Made by a program: the position numbers and the translations under genes. 64,000 nucleotides of DNA from an uncultured Pelagibacteraceae bacterium (GTDB lineage Bacteria; Pseudomonadota; Alphaproteobacteria; Pelagibacterales; Pelagibacteraceae): NCBI GenBank assembly GCA_902556905.1, contig CACDYK010000006.1, positions 16,661 to 80,660 of the forward strand. Direction: 5' to 3'. Under the pieces are notes generated by a model, which saw only the letters and a list, made by a program, of their open reading frames with translations, did no database searches and was not told the origin of the DNA. Each line of letters starts with the position of its first letter. The first letter of the stretch is position 1. Below, piece by piece: positions 7,630-16,692 of the stretch.

Positions 7630-8599
7630 CACAGATTAAGCAGATTATTTCAAACATAATTGCTGCAGCAACCATAGATGTAATTTGATTTGGATTATCT
7701 TTTGTTGGCATCAAGCAAGCAACATCACCACCAATAACGTTTTTTCCTTTTAAACATTGAATGAGTTTTCTTGCCTCATCCATATTAAAACCTCTATATG
7801 CTGACTCTATATTTGCAACCCCTGGTGCAACGGTGGGGTCTAAACAATCTAAATCAAAAGTTATGTAAATAGGATTATCTCCTATTCTATCTAAAATCTT
7901 TTTTACACATTTTTCATGTCCCCACTCTCTATACTCATCCATAGTAATTACTTGGTAACCATTATCATAACTTGCCTGTAACCAATCTAACGTTCTTGGA
8001 TTACCTCTAATTCCAATTTGAGTACTTGTATGAGGATCTACATTTCCTTGTTTAACTAAATACGATGCCCAGTGCGCTGCTGATTTTTTTGCACCTAAGA
8101 AATGGTCTAACTTTTCAAAACAATCTGTATGTGCATCAAAATGAAGAAATGTAATTTTTTTTCCTTTAGTTAATTTAGAATTTTTTTTTGCTAAACTTTG
8201 AACAATTCCTCCTGTGATAGAATGGTCTCCACCAATTGATACAACTGGCTTCTCTGCTTGTTCAATTTGATCATAAAAAGCAGAAATTCTCTCAATACAT
8301 TTTTCATTGTTATTTGCTTCAGGAAAAGGAACATCACCTAAATCATGAATTTTTTTCATTTTCCAAGGGTCAATTCCGTAATCTAAATGTGATCTTTTAA
8401 GCATTGCTGAAATATTTCTTACAGCTCGAGGACCTAAATGCTGATCTCTTTCGGTAGTACCATTTCCTGTGCTATGTGGAACACCCACTAAGGCAATATC
8501 ACAGTTTTTTGGATCAGGATCATTTTTGCATCTAAATAAAGTGGGAATACCCCACCAATAAAGAGTATCCATCATTATTTGATCTTCTTCTGAAATCAT
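7616..8599 (-). CDS. arginase/agmatinase-family ureohydrolase
   Basis: 327 residues with all six manganese/nickel ligands of the ureohydrolase fold: H126 (SIGGDHSITGG), D155/H157/D159 (FDAHTD) and D249/D251 (FDLDCLDP). Family members hydrolyse agmatine, arginine, guanidinobutyrate, guanidine or formimidoyl compounds, giving urea or formamide. Residue patterns alone do not settle which. The 3' end overlaps the GMC gene by 14 bp in convergent orientation, so it is not in that operon. Its start is 53 bp from the EamA permease on the other strand, an arrangement that would allow shared regulation. Often annotated speB, but the specificity is open. Confidence 0.85.
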   Translation of the reverse strand: MISEEDQIMMDTLYWWGIPTLFRCKNDPDPKNCDIALVGVPHSTGNGTTERDQHLGPRAVRNISAMLKRSHLDYGIDPWKMKKIHDLGDVPFPEANNNEKCIERISAFYDQIEQAEKPVVSIGGDHSITGGIVQSLAKKNSKLTKGKKITFLHFDAHTDCFEKLDHFLGAKKSAAHWASYLVKQGNVDPHTSTQIGIRGNPRTLDWLQASYDNGYQVITMDEYREWGHEKCVKKILDRIGDNPIYITFDLDCLDPTVAPGVANIESAYRGFNMDEARKLIQCLKGKNVIGGDVACLMPTKDNPNQITSMVAAAIMFEIICLICVNPK

Positions 8600-8652
8600 A
8601 ATTTAATATTGCACAATTAATAAAAATATAAAGAAGAAAAGTTCTATGTTAT

Positions 8653-9612
8653 ATGGGGCGAATGCCTAGACAAAATAATAATCCAAAAGGAATATTATAC
8701 ATCTTGTTAGCCATGATGGTTTTTTCAGTACAGGACGGAATTATGAAACATATTTATAATTTTGTTTCACTTTATGAAGTTTACTTAGTTAGAACTGTAA
8801 TAAGTTTTGTACTTATTCTAACATTTTTAATACTCACAAAAAAACCCATAGTATTTAAAAGTAAATATCCAGTTTTAACTTTTTTTCGTGTAATACTTTT
8901 TTTCTTTGGCTTTAGTTCTTTTTATATTTCTTTAACAGTACTACCACTTGGCACTGCTACAGCTTTATTTTTTGTTACTCCATTTTTAATTACAATATTT
9001 GCTCATTTTTTTTTGAAAGAAGAAATAGGAATGAGAAGATGGTCTGCTGTAGTTGTTGGATTTATTGGAGTTTATATAACTTTAAATCCTGATTTCAGTA
9101 ATTTTAACTATTTAAGCTTACTGCCTATTTTATGTGCATTTTGTTATTCATTATCGATGATAATAATAAAAAAAACATCTGATAAAGATAGCGTTTATAC
9201 ACAAACATTTACATTTTACATTGGTGCAATAATTTTAAGTATAATTTTTTATTTCATTATTGGAGATGGTCAATACAACACTTCAGATCATCCAGCTTCT
9301 CAATTTATATTTAGGGAATGGTTTGTTGATTTTAATAGTAGTATTCTTCTAATGAGTGTAACTGGAGTTACAGCTACCGTAGCTTTTCTTTTATTATTTA
9401 CAGCTTATAGCATAGCTTCTCCATCTGTAATTTCACCTTTTGAATATTCAATATTATTTTGGTCACCATTATTAGGATGGTTATATTTTGATGAAATACC
9501 AACATTAAGTACCGTGATAGGAATTTTAATAATTGTATCAAGTGGTATTTATATTTTCATACGTGAAAAAGCTCAAGATCAATCTATAGCTACAGAAAAA
9601 CCTCTTAGGTAA
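8653..9612 (+). CDS. EamA/DMT-family permease
   Basis: 319 residues, about ten hydrophobic helices in two repeated halves, the layout of drug/metabolite transporters of the EamA type. Typical small motifs are visible at the ends of each half (PLGTATALFFVTPFLITIF and SPFEYSILFWSPLLGWLYFDE). The ATG at 8653 or the one three codons later could be the start. Such carriers move amino acids, nucleotides or metabolites across the inner membrane, usually outward. It is followed without a gap by the IPNS-like oxygenase and may be coexpressed with it. The substrate is unknown. Confidence 0.85.
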   Translation: MGRMPRQNNNPKGILYILLAMMVFSVQDGIMKHIYNFVSLYEVYLVRTVISFVLILTFLILTKKPIVFKSKYPVLTFFRVILFFFGFSSFYISLTVLPLGTATALFFVTPFLITIFAHFFLKEEIGMRRWSAVVVGFIGVYITLNPDFSNFNYLSLLPILCAFCYSLSMIIIKKTSDKDSVYTQTFTFYIGAIILSIIFYFIIGDGQYNTSDHPASQFIFREWFVDFNSSILLMSVTGVTATVAFLLLFTAYSIASPSVISPFEYSILFWSPLLGWLYFDEIPTLSTVIGILIIVSSGIYIFIREKAQDQSIATEKPLR

Positions 9613-10581
9613 ATGACAAAAAACATAATTCCTACTATTAATATTTCATCTATAGTAAAAAATGGTTTTGACAATTCAAAATCAATTATAGCTATTAATA
9701 AAATTAGAAATGCTTGTATTGATATAGGTTTTTTTCAAATTACAGGTCATGGTATAAGTCAAAAAGATATTAAAAATATTTGTAAAATTGGGAATAAATT
9801 TTTTAATTCATCTGAAAAAAATAAAAAAAAATTAGCTCCAAAAAAGTGGAATAAAAAAAATAAGAATACATACAGAGGCTATTTTCCAAATAGCGTTAAT
9901 GGTAAAGAAGGATTGGATTTAGGTGATCTCAAAATAACACCTCATAATTTAAAAAAATACAGATCTCCTTTTATAGAGTATCTGGATTTAAATAAATCTT
10001 TTGATAAATCTTCTATTGAAAGTCTGTCAAATTATTTTGATGATATTTTTTCTTTAGGTGAAATATTGTTTAAAGGAATAATTAAGCTTTATAACAAAGA
10101 TGATAGTATCAGTAATAGAGCTTTCTCAAGACTTAAAACTTTAAGTACATTAAGATTTAATTACTATCCTAATCAAACTAAACCAGTTGAAATTTCAAAA
10201 CAAGATGGTGTAGCTCTTGGATGTGAAACGCATGTTGATAGTGGAGTTTTTACTGTTCTTTACCAAGATAAGAAAGGTGGTCTTCAAGTACAAAATAGAA
10301 AAAATAAAAAATGGTATGATGTGCCATTTAATAAAAAAGCTTTAGTGGTAAATACAGGAAGATCATTAGAGCTTTTAAGTAAAGGAAAGTTTAAAGCAAC
10401 AAATCATAGAGTGTTATGGAACAAAAGTAAGAGATTATCTGTTCCCTTTTTTTTTGAACCCTCTTACGACTTTAAAATGAATAAATGTTTCCTAAATTCA
10501 AAAGAAAATTCAAAATCAGGGCAGATATATGAAAAATTTTTAAATCGATCTTTGATGAAATTTGTCGAATATCAACGGTAA
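9613..10581 (+). CDS. isopenicillin N synthase-like Fe(II)/2-oxoglutarate oxygenase
   Basis: 322 residues with the IPNS/DIOX architecture: an N-terminal region containing IDIGFFQITGHGIS, then the jelly-roll core. Iron ligands are H207 and D209 (ETHVDSG) and H265 (ATNHRVL); the 2-oxoglutarate-binding R274-x-S276 follows (KRLSVPFFF). Bacterial members hydroxylate amino acids, peptides or small metabolites, or make ethylene. The start codon comes immediately after the permease stop. Lysine and asparagine content is very high even for this genome, which fits strong A+T bias. The substrate cannot be inferred. Confidence 0.85.
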   Translation: MTKNIIPTINISSIVKNGFDNSKSIIAINKIRNACIDIGFFQITGHGISQKDIKNICKIGNKFFNSSEKNKKKLAPKKWNKKNKNTYRGYFPNSVNGKEGLDLGDLKITPHNLKKYRSPFIEYLDLNKSFDKSSIESLSNYFDDIFSLGEILFKGIIKLYNKDDSISNRAFSRLKTLSTLRFNYYPNQTKPVEISKQDGVALGCETHVDSGVFTVLYQDKKGGLQVQNRKNKKWYDVPFNKKALVVNTGRSLELLSKGKFKATNHRVLWNKSKRLSVPFFFEPSYDFKMNKCFLNSKENSKSGQIYEKFLNRSLMKFVEYQR

Positions 10582-10639
10582 TTCACATTAAGCCATTGAA
10601 TATTTGTAATTACATTTTATAAACAATAAACAATTTTAA

Positions 10640-11791
10640 ATGTCTAAAGTATTTGATTTATTCATAATAGGTGGTGGTATAAACGGAGCAGGTATTGCAA
10701 GGGATGCTGCGGGCAGAGGTTTGTCTGTTTGTTTAGCTGACAAAGGTGAGATTGGAGGAGCAACTTCTTCTTGGTCTACAAAATTAATTCATGGTGGCCT
10801 TCGGTATTTAGAAAATTATGAATTTAAATTAGTAAGAGAGTCTCTCATTGAAAGAGAAATAGTGTATAAAATTGCTAAACCTATTTCAAAACCAATTCCT
10901 TTTATTATACCTTATGTTGATAAAATTCGACCAGCCTGGTTAATTAAAATCGGTTTATTTCTATATGACAACTTAGGTGGCAAAAGCAATATACCAAAAT
11001 CAAAAACTTTAGATCTTAAAAAAAAATTTCCAAACATTCTTAAAGAAAAATATAAAACTGGTTTTCAATATTTTGATATTCAAATTGATGATAAAAAATT
11101 AACAAAGTTAAATGTAAAAGATGCAAAAAGAAATAAAGCTAAAATACTAGAATACAATAAAGTAAAAAAAGCAGAAATTATTGATAATGAATGGGTCATT
11201 AGTCTTCAAAGTGGAAAAAAAATAAAATCAAAAGTTTTAATAAATGCATCTGGTCCCTGGATAAATGAAACTTTAAAGAAAAATATAAAAATTAAATCTA
11301 AGAAAAAAATAAGACTAGTTAAGGGAAGTCATATAATTACAAAAAAATTGTATAAAGCTAATATTGCTTTCACATTTCAAAATACTGATAAAAGAATAAT
11401 ATTTGTCATACCTTATAATAGAAAATTTTCATTAATAGGAACTACAGAAGTAGAAGTTAAATCACCTGAAAATAAAGGGATATCAAAAACAGAAACTAAA
11501 TATTTAATTAATTCAGTAAATAATTACTTAAATAAACAAATTAGTACAAAAGATATTGTAGATACTTATTCAGGGATCAGACCTCTAATTGAAGATTTTA
11601 ATACAGCTTCTAAAGTTACTAGAGATTATGTTTTTGATTTAAAGGTTATAAAAAAATTACCTTTATTGAATATTTACGGAGGAAAACTTACTACCTATAG
11701 AAAGCTGTCCGAAAAAGTCCTAATTGACCTTAAAAAGTTTTTACCTAAGACAAAAAAAGGACCTTGGACCTCAAAGAAAAAACTAATTTAA
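10640..11791 (+). CDS. glpD: glycerol-3-phosphate dehydrogenase-like FAD enzyme, short form
   Basis: 383 residues. The FAD-binding start IIGGGINGAGIARDAAGRGLSV, the GGATSSWSTKLIHGGLRYLE segment and the C-proximal GGKLTTYRKLSE motif are all characteristic of GlpD. The enzyme passes electrons from sn-glycerol 3-phosphate to quinone at the inner membrane. Classical GlpD is about 500 residues, with a C-terminal helical DAO_C domain after the GGKxTTYR motif. This protein ends about 30 residues after that motif, so it lacks that domain. The stop is clean and no continuation is visible because the next gene begins on the other strand. It may be a natural short form. Confidence 0.8.
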   Translation: MSKVFDLFIIGGGINGAGIARDAAGRGLSVCLADKGEIGGATSSWSTKLIHGGLRYLENYEFKLVRESLIEREIVYKIAKPISKPIPFIIPYVDKIRPAWLIKIGLFLYDNLGGKSNIPKSKTLDLKKKFPNILKEKYKTGFQYFDIQIDDKKLTKLNVKDAKRNKAKILEYNKVKKAEIIDNEWVISLQSGKKIKSKVLINASGPWINETLKKNIKIKSKKKIRLVKGSHIITKKLYKANIAFTFQNTDKRIIFVIPYNRKFSLIGTTEVEVKSPENKGISKTETKYLINSVNNYLNKQISTKDIVDTYSGIRPLIEDFNTASKVTRDYVFDLKVIKKLPLLNIYGGKLTTYRKLSEKVLIDLKKFLPKTKKGPWTSKKKLI

Positions 11792-12589
11792 TTAATCATT
11801 TTTTTGATGCATTTGTAATGCTTCATTTCTGTATTTTTTTAAAGAATATAAATCAGTATCAAGGTAATTTTGATCTGAGATTTCATAATTTCCCCAAATT
11901 TTAAAATTAGCAACCAAAGACTCGTTAAACTCGTTGAGATCTTTTACATTTAAATAATTATCCATATCAGTGACAATTTGATGGTCAGTATTAATTCCAT
12001 ATGCAAAATATGTACTTATATAATGCTCATCTTTAGAATAATAAATGCTGTGAACACATGAAAAAAGATGATTATAACTTATATCATTTTCTGTAGTTGT
12101 ATAAACTACTCTATCTTTATATCTAATCATGTCACCTGAAATCCAATTTTTATACTCTTTTTTTTTTTCAGAAAAATTTAATCCCATTACTTCTTTAATA
12201 AACTGCTGTCTTAGTGAAGTACATTCTCCAATTTTAAATTTAGATTGAACAACTTTACGATTAAGACTCTTCACGGCAACAATATAATTTGATTTGTTAT
12301 CTTTTTCGTAAATATAATAAGTATCCCAAAAATAATCTGGACTTAGAATTTTAAAATCTTTGTAGGTTCCTCTATTTTTATAACCTAAATTAAAAATATT
12401 ATTTGCAAAAATTCTTATATTTTTATCAAATTTTCTAATTCTGATATCTTTATTCTTCTCCTCTTCAGATATAATTAAATAATTGTTGATATTTTGATTT
12501 AGTTTTAATCCACCTAAATCCACAGCAAATAAACTTGAAGTATAAAATGAAATAATTAGTGAGTATGAAAATATTTTAAAATATCTCAC
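11792..12589 (-). CDS. exported protein of unknown function
   Basis: 265 residues starting with a good signal peptide (MRYFKIFSYSLIISFYTSSLFA, likely cleavage after FA), so probably periplasmic or outer-membrane associated. The mature part is rich in Tyr, Asn, Lys and Asp and has no motif I recognise; two cysteines (CTSLRQQF and FSCVHS) could pair. Its ATG overlaps the stop of the upstream 141-residue membrane protein by 4 bp (ATGA), so the two are translated together and may act together. It runs convergently into glpD, with the two stop codons adjacent. Confidence 0.65.
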   Translation of the reverse strand: MRYFKIFSYSLIISFYTSSLFAVDLGGLKLNQNINNYLIISEEEKNKDIRIRKFDKNIRIFANNIFNLGYKNRGTYKDFKILSPDYFWDTYYIYEKDNKSNYIVAVKSLNRKVVQSKFKIGECTSLRQQFIKEVMGLNFSEKKKEYKNWISGDMIRYKDRVVYTTTENDISYNHLFSCVHSIYYSKDEHYISTYFAYGINTDHQIVTDMDNYLNVKDLNEFNESLVANFKIWGNYEISDQNYLDTDLYSLKKYRNEALQMHQKND

Positions 12590-13011
12590 CTAGAATTAAT
12601 ATATTTTCTGTTAAATGTTGAAACTATATCTGCTATTCTTGGATTTACTTTTTTAATTTGAGAGATAGACTCAATTACCATCATATCAGCTTGCGCAGGA
12701 TCAATCATATCTTCAGACTCCATTAATCTTACTGAAAAAATTAATGATCCTTCATTAAATAACACTCCTGCATTATTCGCATTTTCCTCTATACTCTCTT
12801 GCATAGAAATTTGCCTATCAATAAGAGATTTGTAATCGTTATAAACTCTATCAACTTTTTCCTCTACTTTCATTAGTACCTCTTTTTGAGCTATTAGTTT
12901 ATTTGCTGCTGTAGTTTTGAGATAAAAGCCTAAAAAAATTATAAACGCTGATGCGATTACACATAAAAGTGTTATGGAATAATTTTTAATATTTTCTGAC
13001 GAGTTTGCCAT
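12586..13011 (-). CDS. single-pass membrane protein of unknown function
   Basis: 141 residues. One membrane helix near the N terminus (about 12-31, YSITLLCVIASAFIIFLGFY) is followed by a helical, probably coiled-coil periplasmic part (KEVLMKVEEKVDRVYNDYKSLIDRQ). I recognise no family. It is the first gene of a two-gene unit with the exported protein at 11792-12589 (4 bp overlap). It faces away from the luciferase-operon leader, leaving a shared 180-bp upstream region. Confidence 0.6.
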   Translation of the reverse strand: MANSSENIKNYSITLLCVIASAFIIFLGFYLKTTAANKLIAQKEVLMKVEEKVDRVYNDYKSLIDRQISMQESIEENANNAGVLFNEGSLIFSVRLMESEDMIDPAQADMMVIESISQIKKVNPRIADIVSTFNRKYINSR

Positions 13012-13189
13012 AATTTAAGCTAGCACAAATTGGTGTTTTTCAAAAGAAACTTTGATTTATTTTTTTCTAACAGAAACTATTAAAATATGATAAATTAATT
13101 TAATAAAGCGATACATAACTCGTCGTTAAAATCAAAGATTTACGAAAGTGGGATCGGTCGTCTTTAAATTAACTTTTAAAGGAGGCTTT
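13012..13189 (+). promoter_or_regulatory. leader of the seven-gene catabolic operon with SD-masking hairpin
   Basis: The non-coding stretch before the luciferase-like gene becomes less A+T-rich from about 13110 on. It ends in a strong ribosome binding site (AAAGGAGG). The sequence TCTTTAAA (13161-13168) can pair with TTTAAAGG (13175-13182) over a 6-base loop, which hides most of that site. A weak hairpin with a GAAA loop lies just upstream (around 13137-13155). An SD-masking hairpin under a structured leader is the usual layout of a translational riboswitch or protein-bound leader. I do not recognise a known riboswitch class. Confidence 0.35.
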
Positions 13190-14359
13190 ATGAAATTTGG
13201 TTATTTTTGCAATACCACAAACTGGACACACAAACCTTACCACGAACTATTAGACGAAACTAGAGAGATTACTGAATATTGTGATCAGAACAAATGGAAT
13301 TCTATTTGGTATACGGAACATCATTTTAACCATGAAGGAATGGAGTCATTGACTAATCCATTAATGATGGGGGTTGATGCTGCGGCAAGAACTAATCAAA
13401 TTCGAATTGGTCAGGCTTGCAACGTAATTACATTTCATAATCCAATTAGAATGGCTGAAGATATTGCTTTATTAGACCAATTATCAAAGGGTAGAGTTGA
13501 AATCGGAATCGGGAGAGGGATTTATGGAAGAGAAGCTATAAATTTAAATAAAGAAGCAGACATGAAAGACCAGGCAAAAAACTTTAGGCTTTTTGAAGAA
13601 ACATTAACTATTTTAAAAAAAGCCTGGAAAGAAAAATTTTTTAATCATAAAGGTGAATTTTATACATATCCAGCACCTGATTATGTGTGGCAACACGATA
13701 TGAGTCCGCCAAATAAAGATTTAGTAAACCTTGAAACTAATGTTATGGAAAACATAAGTGTTCTTCCAAAACCTTACCAAAAACCTTGTCCTCCTATTCA
13801 TCAAGTTGTAGATGGAATTCGATCAATTGAATGGGCTGCACAACAAGGTTTAAATATCATTATGTGGATACCAACAGTTAAAGCGTTAAAGATTAAATTT
13901 GAAGCTTTCAAGAATGCAAAATCTGAAGCTGAAAAAAGAAACGTACCAATGGGTGAAGGAATTTCGCTTGTAAGAGATATGTTTGTTGCAGATACTATGG
14001 AAGAAGCCAAAGAAAAAGCTGGTGAACATATGGTAAACTACATGAGATGGGTTTGTCACTGGAGAGGACTAGGAAATCATATGGATCCAGGTGAAGAATT
14101 ACCTGTTACTAAAGGAAAGTTAGATTTACTTAGCTATGATTTTTTACATAAACGAAATATGCTTTTTGGAACTCCAGAGTATGTAATTGATAAAATTCAT
14201 GAATTAAAATCTGAATTAAACTTACAAAATTTACAAGTTTGGTCAAATTTTCCAGGTATAAAACATGAAGATTGTATGAAAAGCATAAAACTTTTTACTG
14301 AAAAAGTAATGCCTCACTTTAAAGATGATGCTGATACTGAAGTCAAAAAAGTTTCGTGA
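13190..14359 (+). CDS. luciferase-like flavin-dependent monooxygenase (LLM class)
   Basis: About 389 residues from the ATG at 13190, which directly follows AAAGGAGG. The ORF track starts 14 codons earlier, but that extension reads through the ribosome binding site. The protein starts MKFGYFCNTTNW and shows LLM hallmarks: WYTEHHFNHEG, RIGQACNVITFHNPIRMAEDIALLDQLSKGRVEIGIGRG and a C-terminal FGTPEYVIDKI. These TIM-barrel enzymes use reduced FMN and O2 to oxygenate or cleave small organics. No flavin reductase gene is adjacent. It heads a seven-gene operon; the next gene overlaps its stop by 4 bp (GTGA). Confidence 0.87.
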   Translation: MKFGYFCNTTNWTHKPYHELLDETREITEYCDQNKWNSIWYTEHHFNHEGMESLTNPLMMGVDAAARTNQIRIGQACNVITFHNPIRMAEDIALLDQLSKGRVEIGIGRGIYGREAINLNKEADMKDQAKNFRLFEETLTILKKAWKEKFFNHKGEFYTYPAPDYVWQHDMSPPNKDLVNLETNVMENISVLPKPYQKPCPPIHQVVDGIRSIEWAAQQGLNIIMWIPTVKALKIKFEAFKNAKSEAEKRNVPMGEGISLVRDMFVADTMEEAKEKAGEHMVNYMRWVCHWRGLGNHMDPGEELPVTKGKLDLLSYDFLHKRNMLFGTPEYVIDKIHELKSELNLQNLQVWSNFPGIKHEDCMKSIKLFTEKVMPHFKDDADTEVKKVS

Positions 14360-16056
14360 TCAAACCCCATAGGAAAATGACTGGTGGTGAAGCTGCCGTT
14401 ATATCATTAAAGAAAGAAAAAGTTGATCATGTCTTTGGTCTTATTGGTTCTGCTACAATGGAGATGTTTGATGCTCTTTACCATGAAAAAAATATAAAAT
14501 TTATTGGAGTAAGAGATGAAAGAACAGGCACTCATATGGCTGACGGGTATGCAAGAGCCTCAAATAAACCAGGTGTTATAATAGCTGGACAAAATGGACC
14601 TGGAGCTACTAACTTAGTTACTGGTGTTGCTCAAGCAAAAGCTGCTTTTTCACCTGTAATTGCAATTGCTGGGTCTTATTCTACAAAAGATAAAATGGAA
14701 GATGCATTTCAGGGTCTTGATCAGCAATCTTTATTTACTCCGATTACAAAGAAAACCTGGACTGTTAAAAATTCAAAAATAATACCTAATATTATGAGTG
14801 ATGCTTTTAGCCTTGCAATGAAACCCAGAAGAGGTCCAGTTTGCGTTAATCTACCAAGAAATATTTTAGCAGCAACAAATACCTATAAAATCAATACTAA
14901 TAAACCCTCTTTTGAAAGCGAGAGCAGTCTTAAAGGTAAAAACGAAAAAATAAAAAAAGCTGCAAAAATTATAAATCAAGCAAGTCAATTTGTAATAATT
15001 GCTGGTGGTGGGATTAAACATACCGCTAAATATAAAGAAGTAATCAAACTTGCTGAATTGTTAAATGCACCAATTGTAACAGCAGCTGGCCATGGCGATG
15101 CCATTCCATTTAATCATAAACTAAATGCAGGACAGATGGGACCCCGTGGAAATCCTGTTGCATCAAGACTTGTTAAAGAAGCAGATGTCATTTTAGCAAT
15201 TGGGACTAGATTAGGTTTTAACTCTACTTTTTACTCTTATGACAACATAAATAAAAAAGCAAAAATTATTCAAATTGAAATTGAAAACAAAATGCTTGGA
15301 AAATATTTTCCAATAGTTGTTGGAATTAATGCTGATGCAGCCACCGCTACCAATCAGATATACAATGAAATTAAAAAACAGAAAATTAAATTAGATATAA
15401 ATAATTGGACAAACTCATATTTAAAAGAAAGAAAAGATTATTTAAGTAACAGAGATAGAGATAATCTTGGAAAAAACTTCCCTATTCAACCAAAAGGGTT
15501 ATTTAAACAATTAAGAAAAGCTCTACCAAGAGATAATGCTATTACTTTAGATGCGGGAACACTTTGTTTACAAGCAACAGATGCTCTAGAATATTATAAT
15601 CCACCTTCATTATTTACACCGTTAGACTTTGGATTGGTGGGTTTTTCATTTGCATGCGGTCTTGGTGTTAAAATTGCAAAACCTAAAAAAACTGTTGTCA
15701 GCTTGATGGGCGATGGTGGTTTTGGCATGACTATATCTGAATTAAGCACTGCTGTTGAATATGGAATAAATACAACAACTATTGTAATGAATAATCAAAG
15801 TTGGGGGGCAGAAAAAGCTTACCAAAAAGATTTTTTTGGAAAAAGATATTTGGGTGCAGATATTACTAGCCCTTCATTTGATAAAGTTGCAGAATTATAT
15901 GGTGCAAAAGGGTTTAAGGTTAAAAAAATTTCTGAAGTAAATGAGGCTGTTAGAGCAGCTATTAAATCTAATAAACCTGCAGTAGTTGATGTTGATGTGG
16001 ATCCTAGTGCATTATATAGTTTTAGAAGAGATAGTTTTAAACATAGGCAAAAATAA
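14356..16056 (+). CDS. thiamine-diphosphate enzyme of the acetolactate synthase/decarboxylase superfamily
   Basis: 566 residues with a GTG start overlapping the preceding stop. The TPP-activating glutamate is E55 (VRDERTGTHMADGYAR). The middle domain follows, and the C-terminal TPP/Mg motif is GDGGFGMTISE ... NNQSWG. It is clearly different from the biosynthetic IlvB at 55984-57750 and has no small subunit beside it, so it is more likely a catabolic carboligase, lyase or decarboxylase (compare glyoxylate carboligase, oxalyl-CoA decarboxylase and sulfoacetaldehyde acetyltransferase types). Its place between a flavin monooxygenase and an aldehyde dehydrogenase suggests it produces or consumes an aldehyde. 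Confidence 0.85.
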   Translation: MIKPHRKMTGGEAAVISLKKEKVDHVFGLIGSATMEMFDALYHEKNIKFIGVRDERTGTHMADGYARASNKPGVIIAGQNGPGATNLVTGVAQAKAAFSPVIAIAGSYSTKDKMEDAFQGLDQQSLFTPITKKTWTVKNSKIIPNIMSDAFSLAMKPRRGPVCVNLPRNILAATNTYKINTNKPSFESESSLKGKNEKIKKAAKIINQASQFVIIAGGGIKHTAKYKEVIKLAELLNAPIVTAAGHGDAIPFNHKLNAGQMGPRGNPVASRLVKEADVILAIGTRLGFNSTFYSYDNINKKAKIIQIEIENKMLGKYFPIVVGINADAATATNQIYNEIKKQKIKLDINNWTNSYLKERKDYLSNRDRDNLGKNFPIQPKGLFKQLRKALPRDNAITLDAGTLCLQATDALEYYNPPSLFTPLDFGLVGFSFACGLGVKIAKPKKTVVSLMGDGGFGMTISELSTAVEYGINTTTIVMNNQSWGAEKAYQKDFFGKRYLGADITSPSFDKVAELYGAKGFKVKKISEVNEAVRAAIKSNKPAVVDVDVDPSALYSFRRDSFKHRQK

Positions 16057-16686
16057 ATGTCACAAAAAGATATTGGTAATAAAATTCCAATTTATAAATT
16101 AAAAGCAGGTAAGGAAGTTGAAGATTATTATGACGAATGGACTGTTGAAAATAAATATGACAAGGATATGGTTGATTGGAAATATTCTGGACCTCAAGAA
16201 ACTGTAGACCTTTTTAACAAACATGTTCCCAACAAAGATATAAAAATTTTAGATGCAGGTTGTGGGACTGGTTTAGTAGGTATTGAGCTAAAAAAACATG
16301 GTTTTAAAAACTTTGATGGAGCTGATTTTTCACAAAAAATGCTAGATTTGATACCAGAGAATATTTATCAAAATTTATTCAAAATCGATCTTAATAAAAA
16401 AGTTGATATAAAAGATGATGCTTATGATGGGATAACCTGTGTTGGTACTTTTACATTTGGTCACGTTAACCCTCCAGCTTTAGATGAAATGGTAAGAATT
16501 TGTAAAACAAGATCATTTATTTGTTTTACAATTAATCTAGGTATTTATGAAGAATATGGATTTGACAAAAAGATCAAAGAATTAGAAGATAAGAATTCTT
16601 GGAAAATAATTGAATTCTTTAAATCAAATTATATTGCAAGCAAAGGGGTAAATGCTTGGTTAGTATTAGCTCAAGTAACAAAATAA
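16057..16686 (+). CDS. class I SAM-dependent methyltransferase
   Basis: 209 residues with the SAM-binding motif I ILDAGCGTGLVGIEL, followed by a motif II-like acidic loop (FDGADFSQKML) and DGITCVGTFTFGHV. It follows the TPP enzyme without a gap, in the same operon. The target is unknown; in a catabolic set it could methylate an intermediate or an inhibitory by-product. No target-domain signature is recognisable. Confidence 0.8.
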   Translation: MSQKDIGNKIPIYKLKAGKEVEDYYDEWTVENKYDKDMVDWKYSGPQETVDLFNKHVPNKDIKILDAGCGTGLVGIELKKHGFKNFDGADFSQKMLDLIPENIYQNLFKIDLNKKVDIKDDAYDGITCVGTFTFGHVNPPALDEMVRICKTRSFICFTINLGIYEEYGFDKKIKELEDKNSWKIIEFFKSNYIASKGVNAWLVLAQVTK

Positions 16687-16692
16687 AAAATT

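Noticed and set aside
13148-13189. N-terminal extension of the luciferase-like ORF (MGSVVFKLTFKGGF)
   Set aside because: It would translate the AAAGGAGG ribosome binding site; the internal ATG at 13190 is correctly spaced and gives the normal family N-terminus.
14356-16056. Second biosynthetic acetolactate synthase
   Set aside because: No regulatory subunit follows, the gene sits in a catabolic operon, and a complete ilvBNC set is present at 54392-57750.
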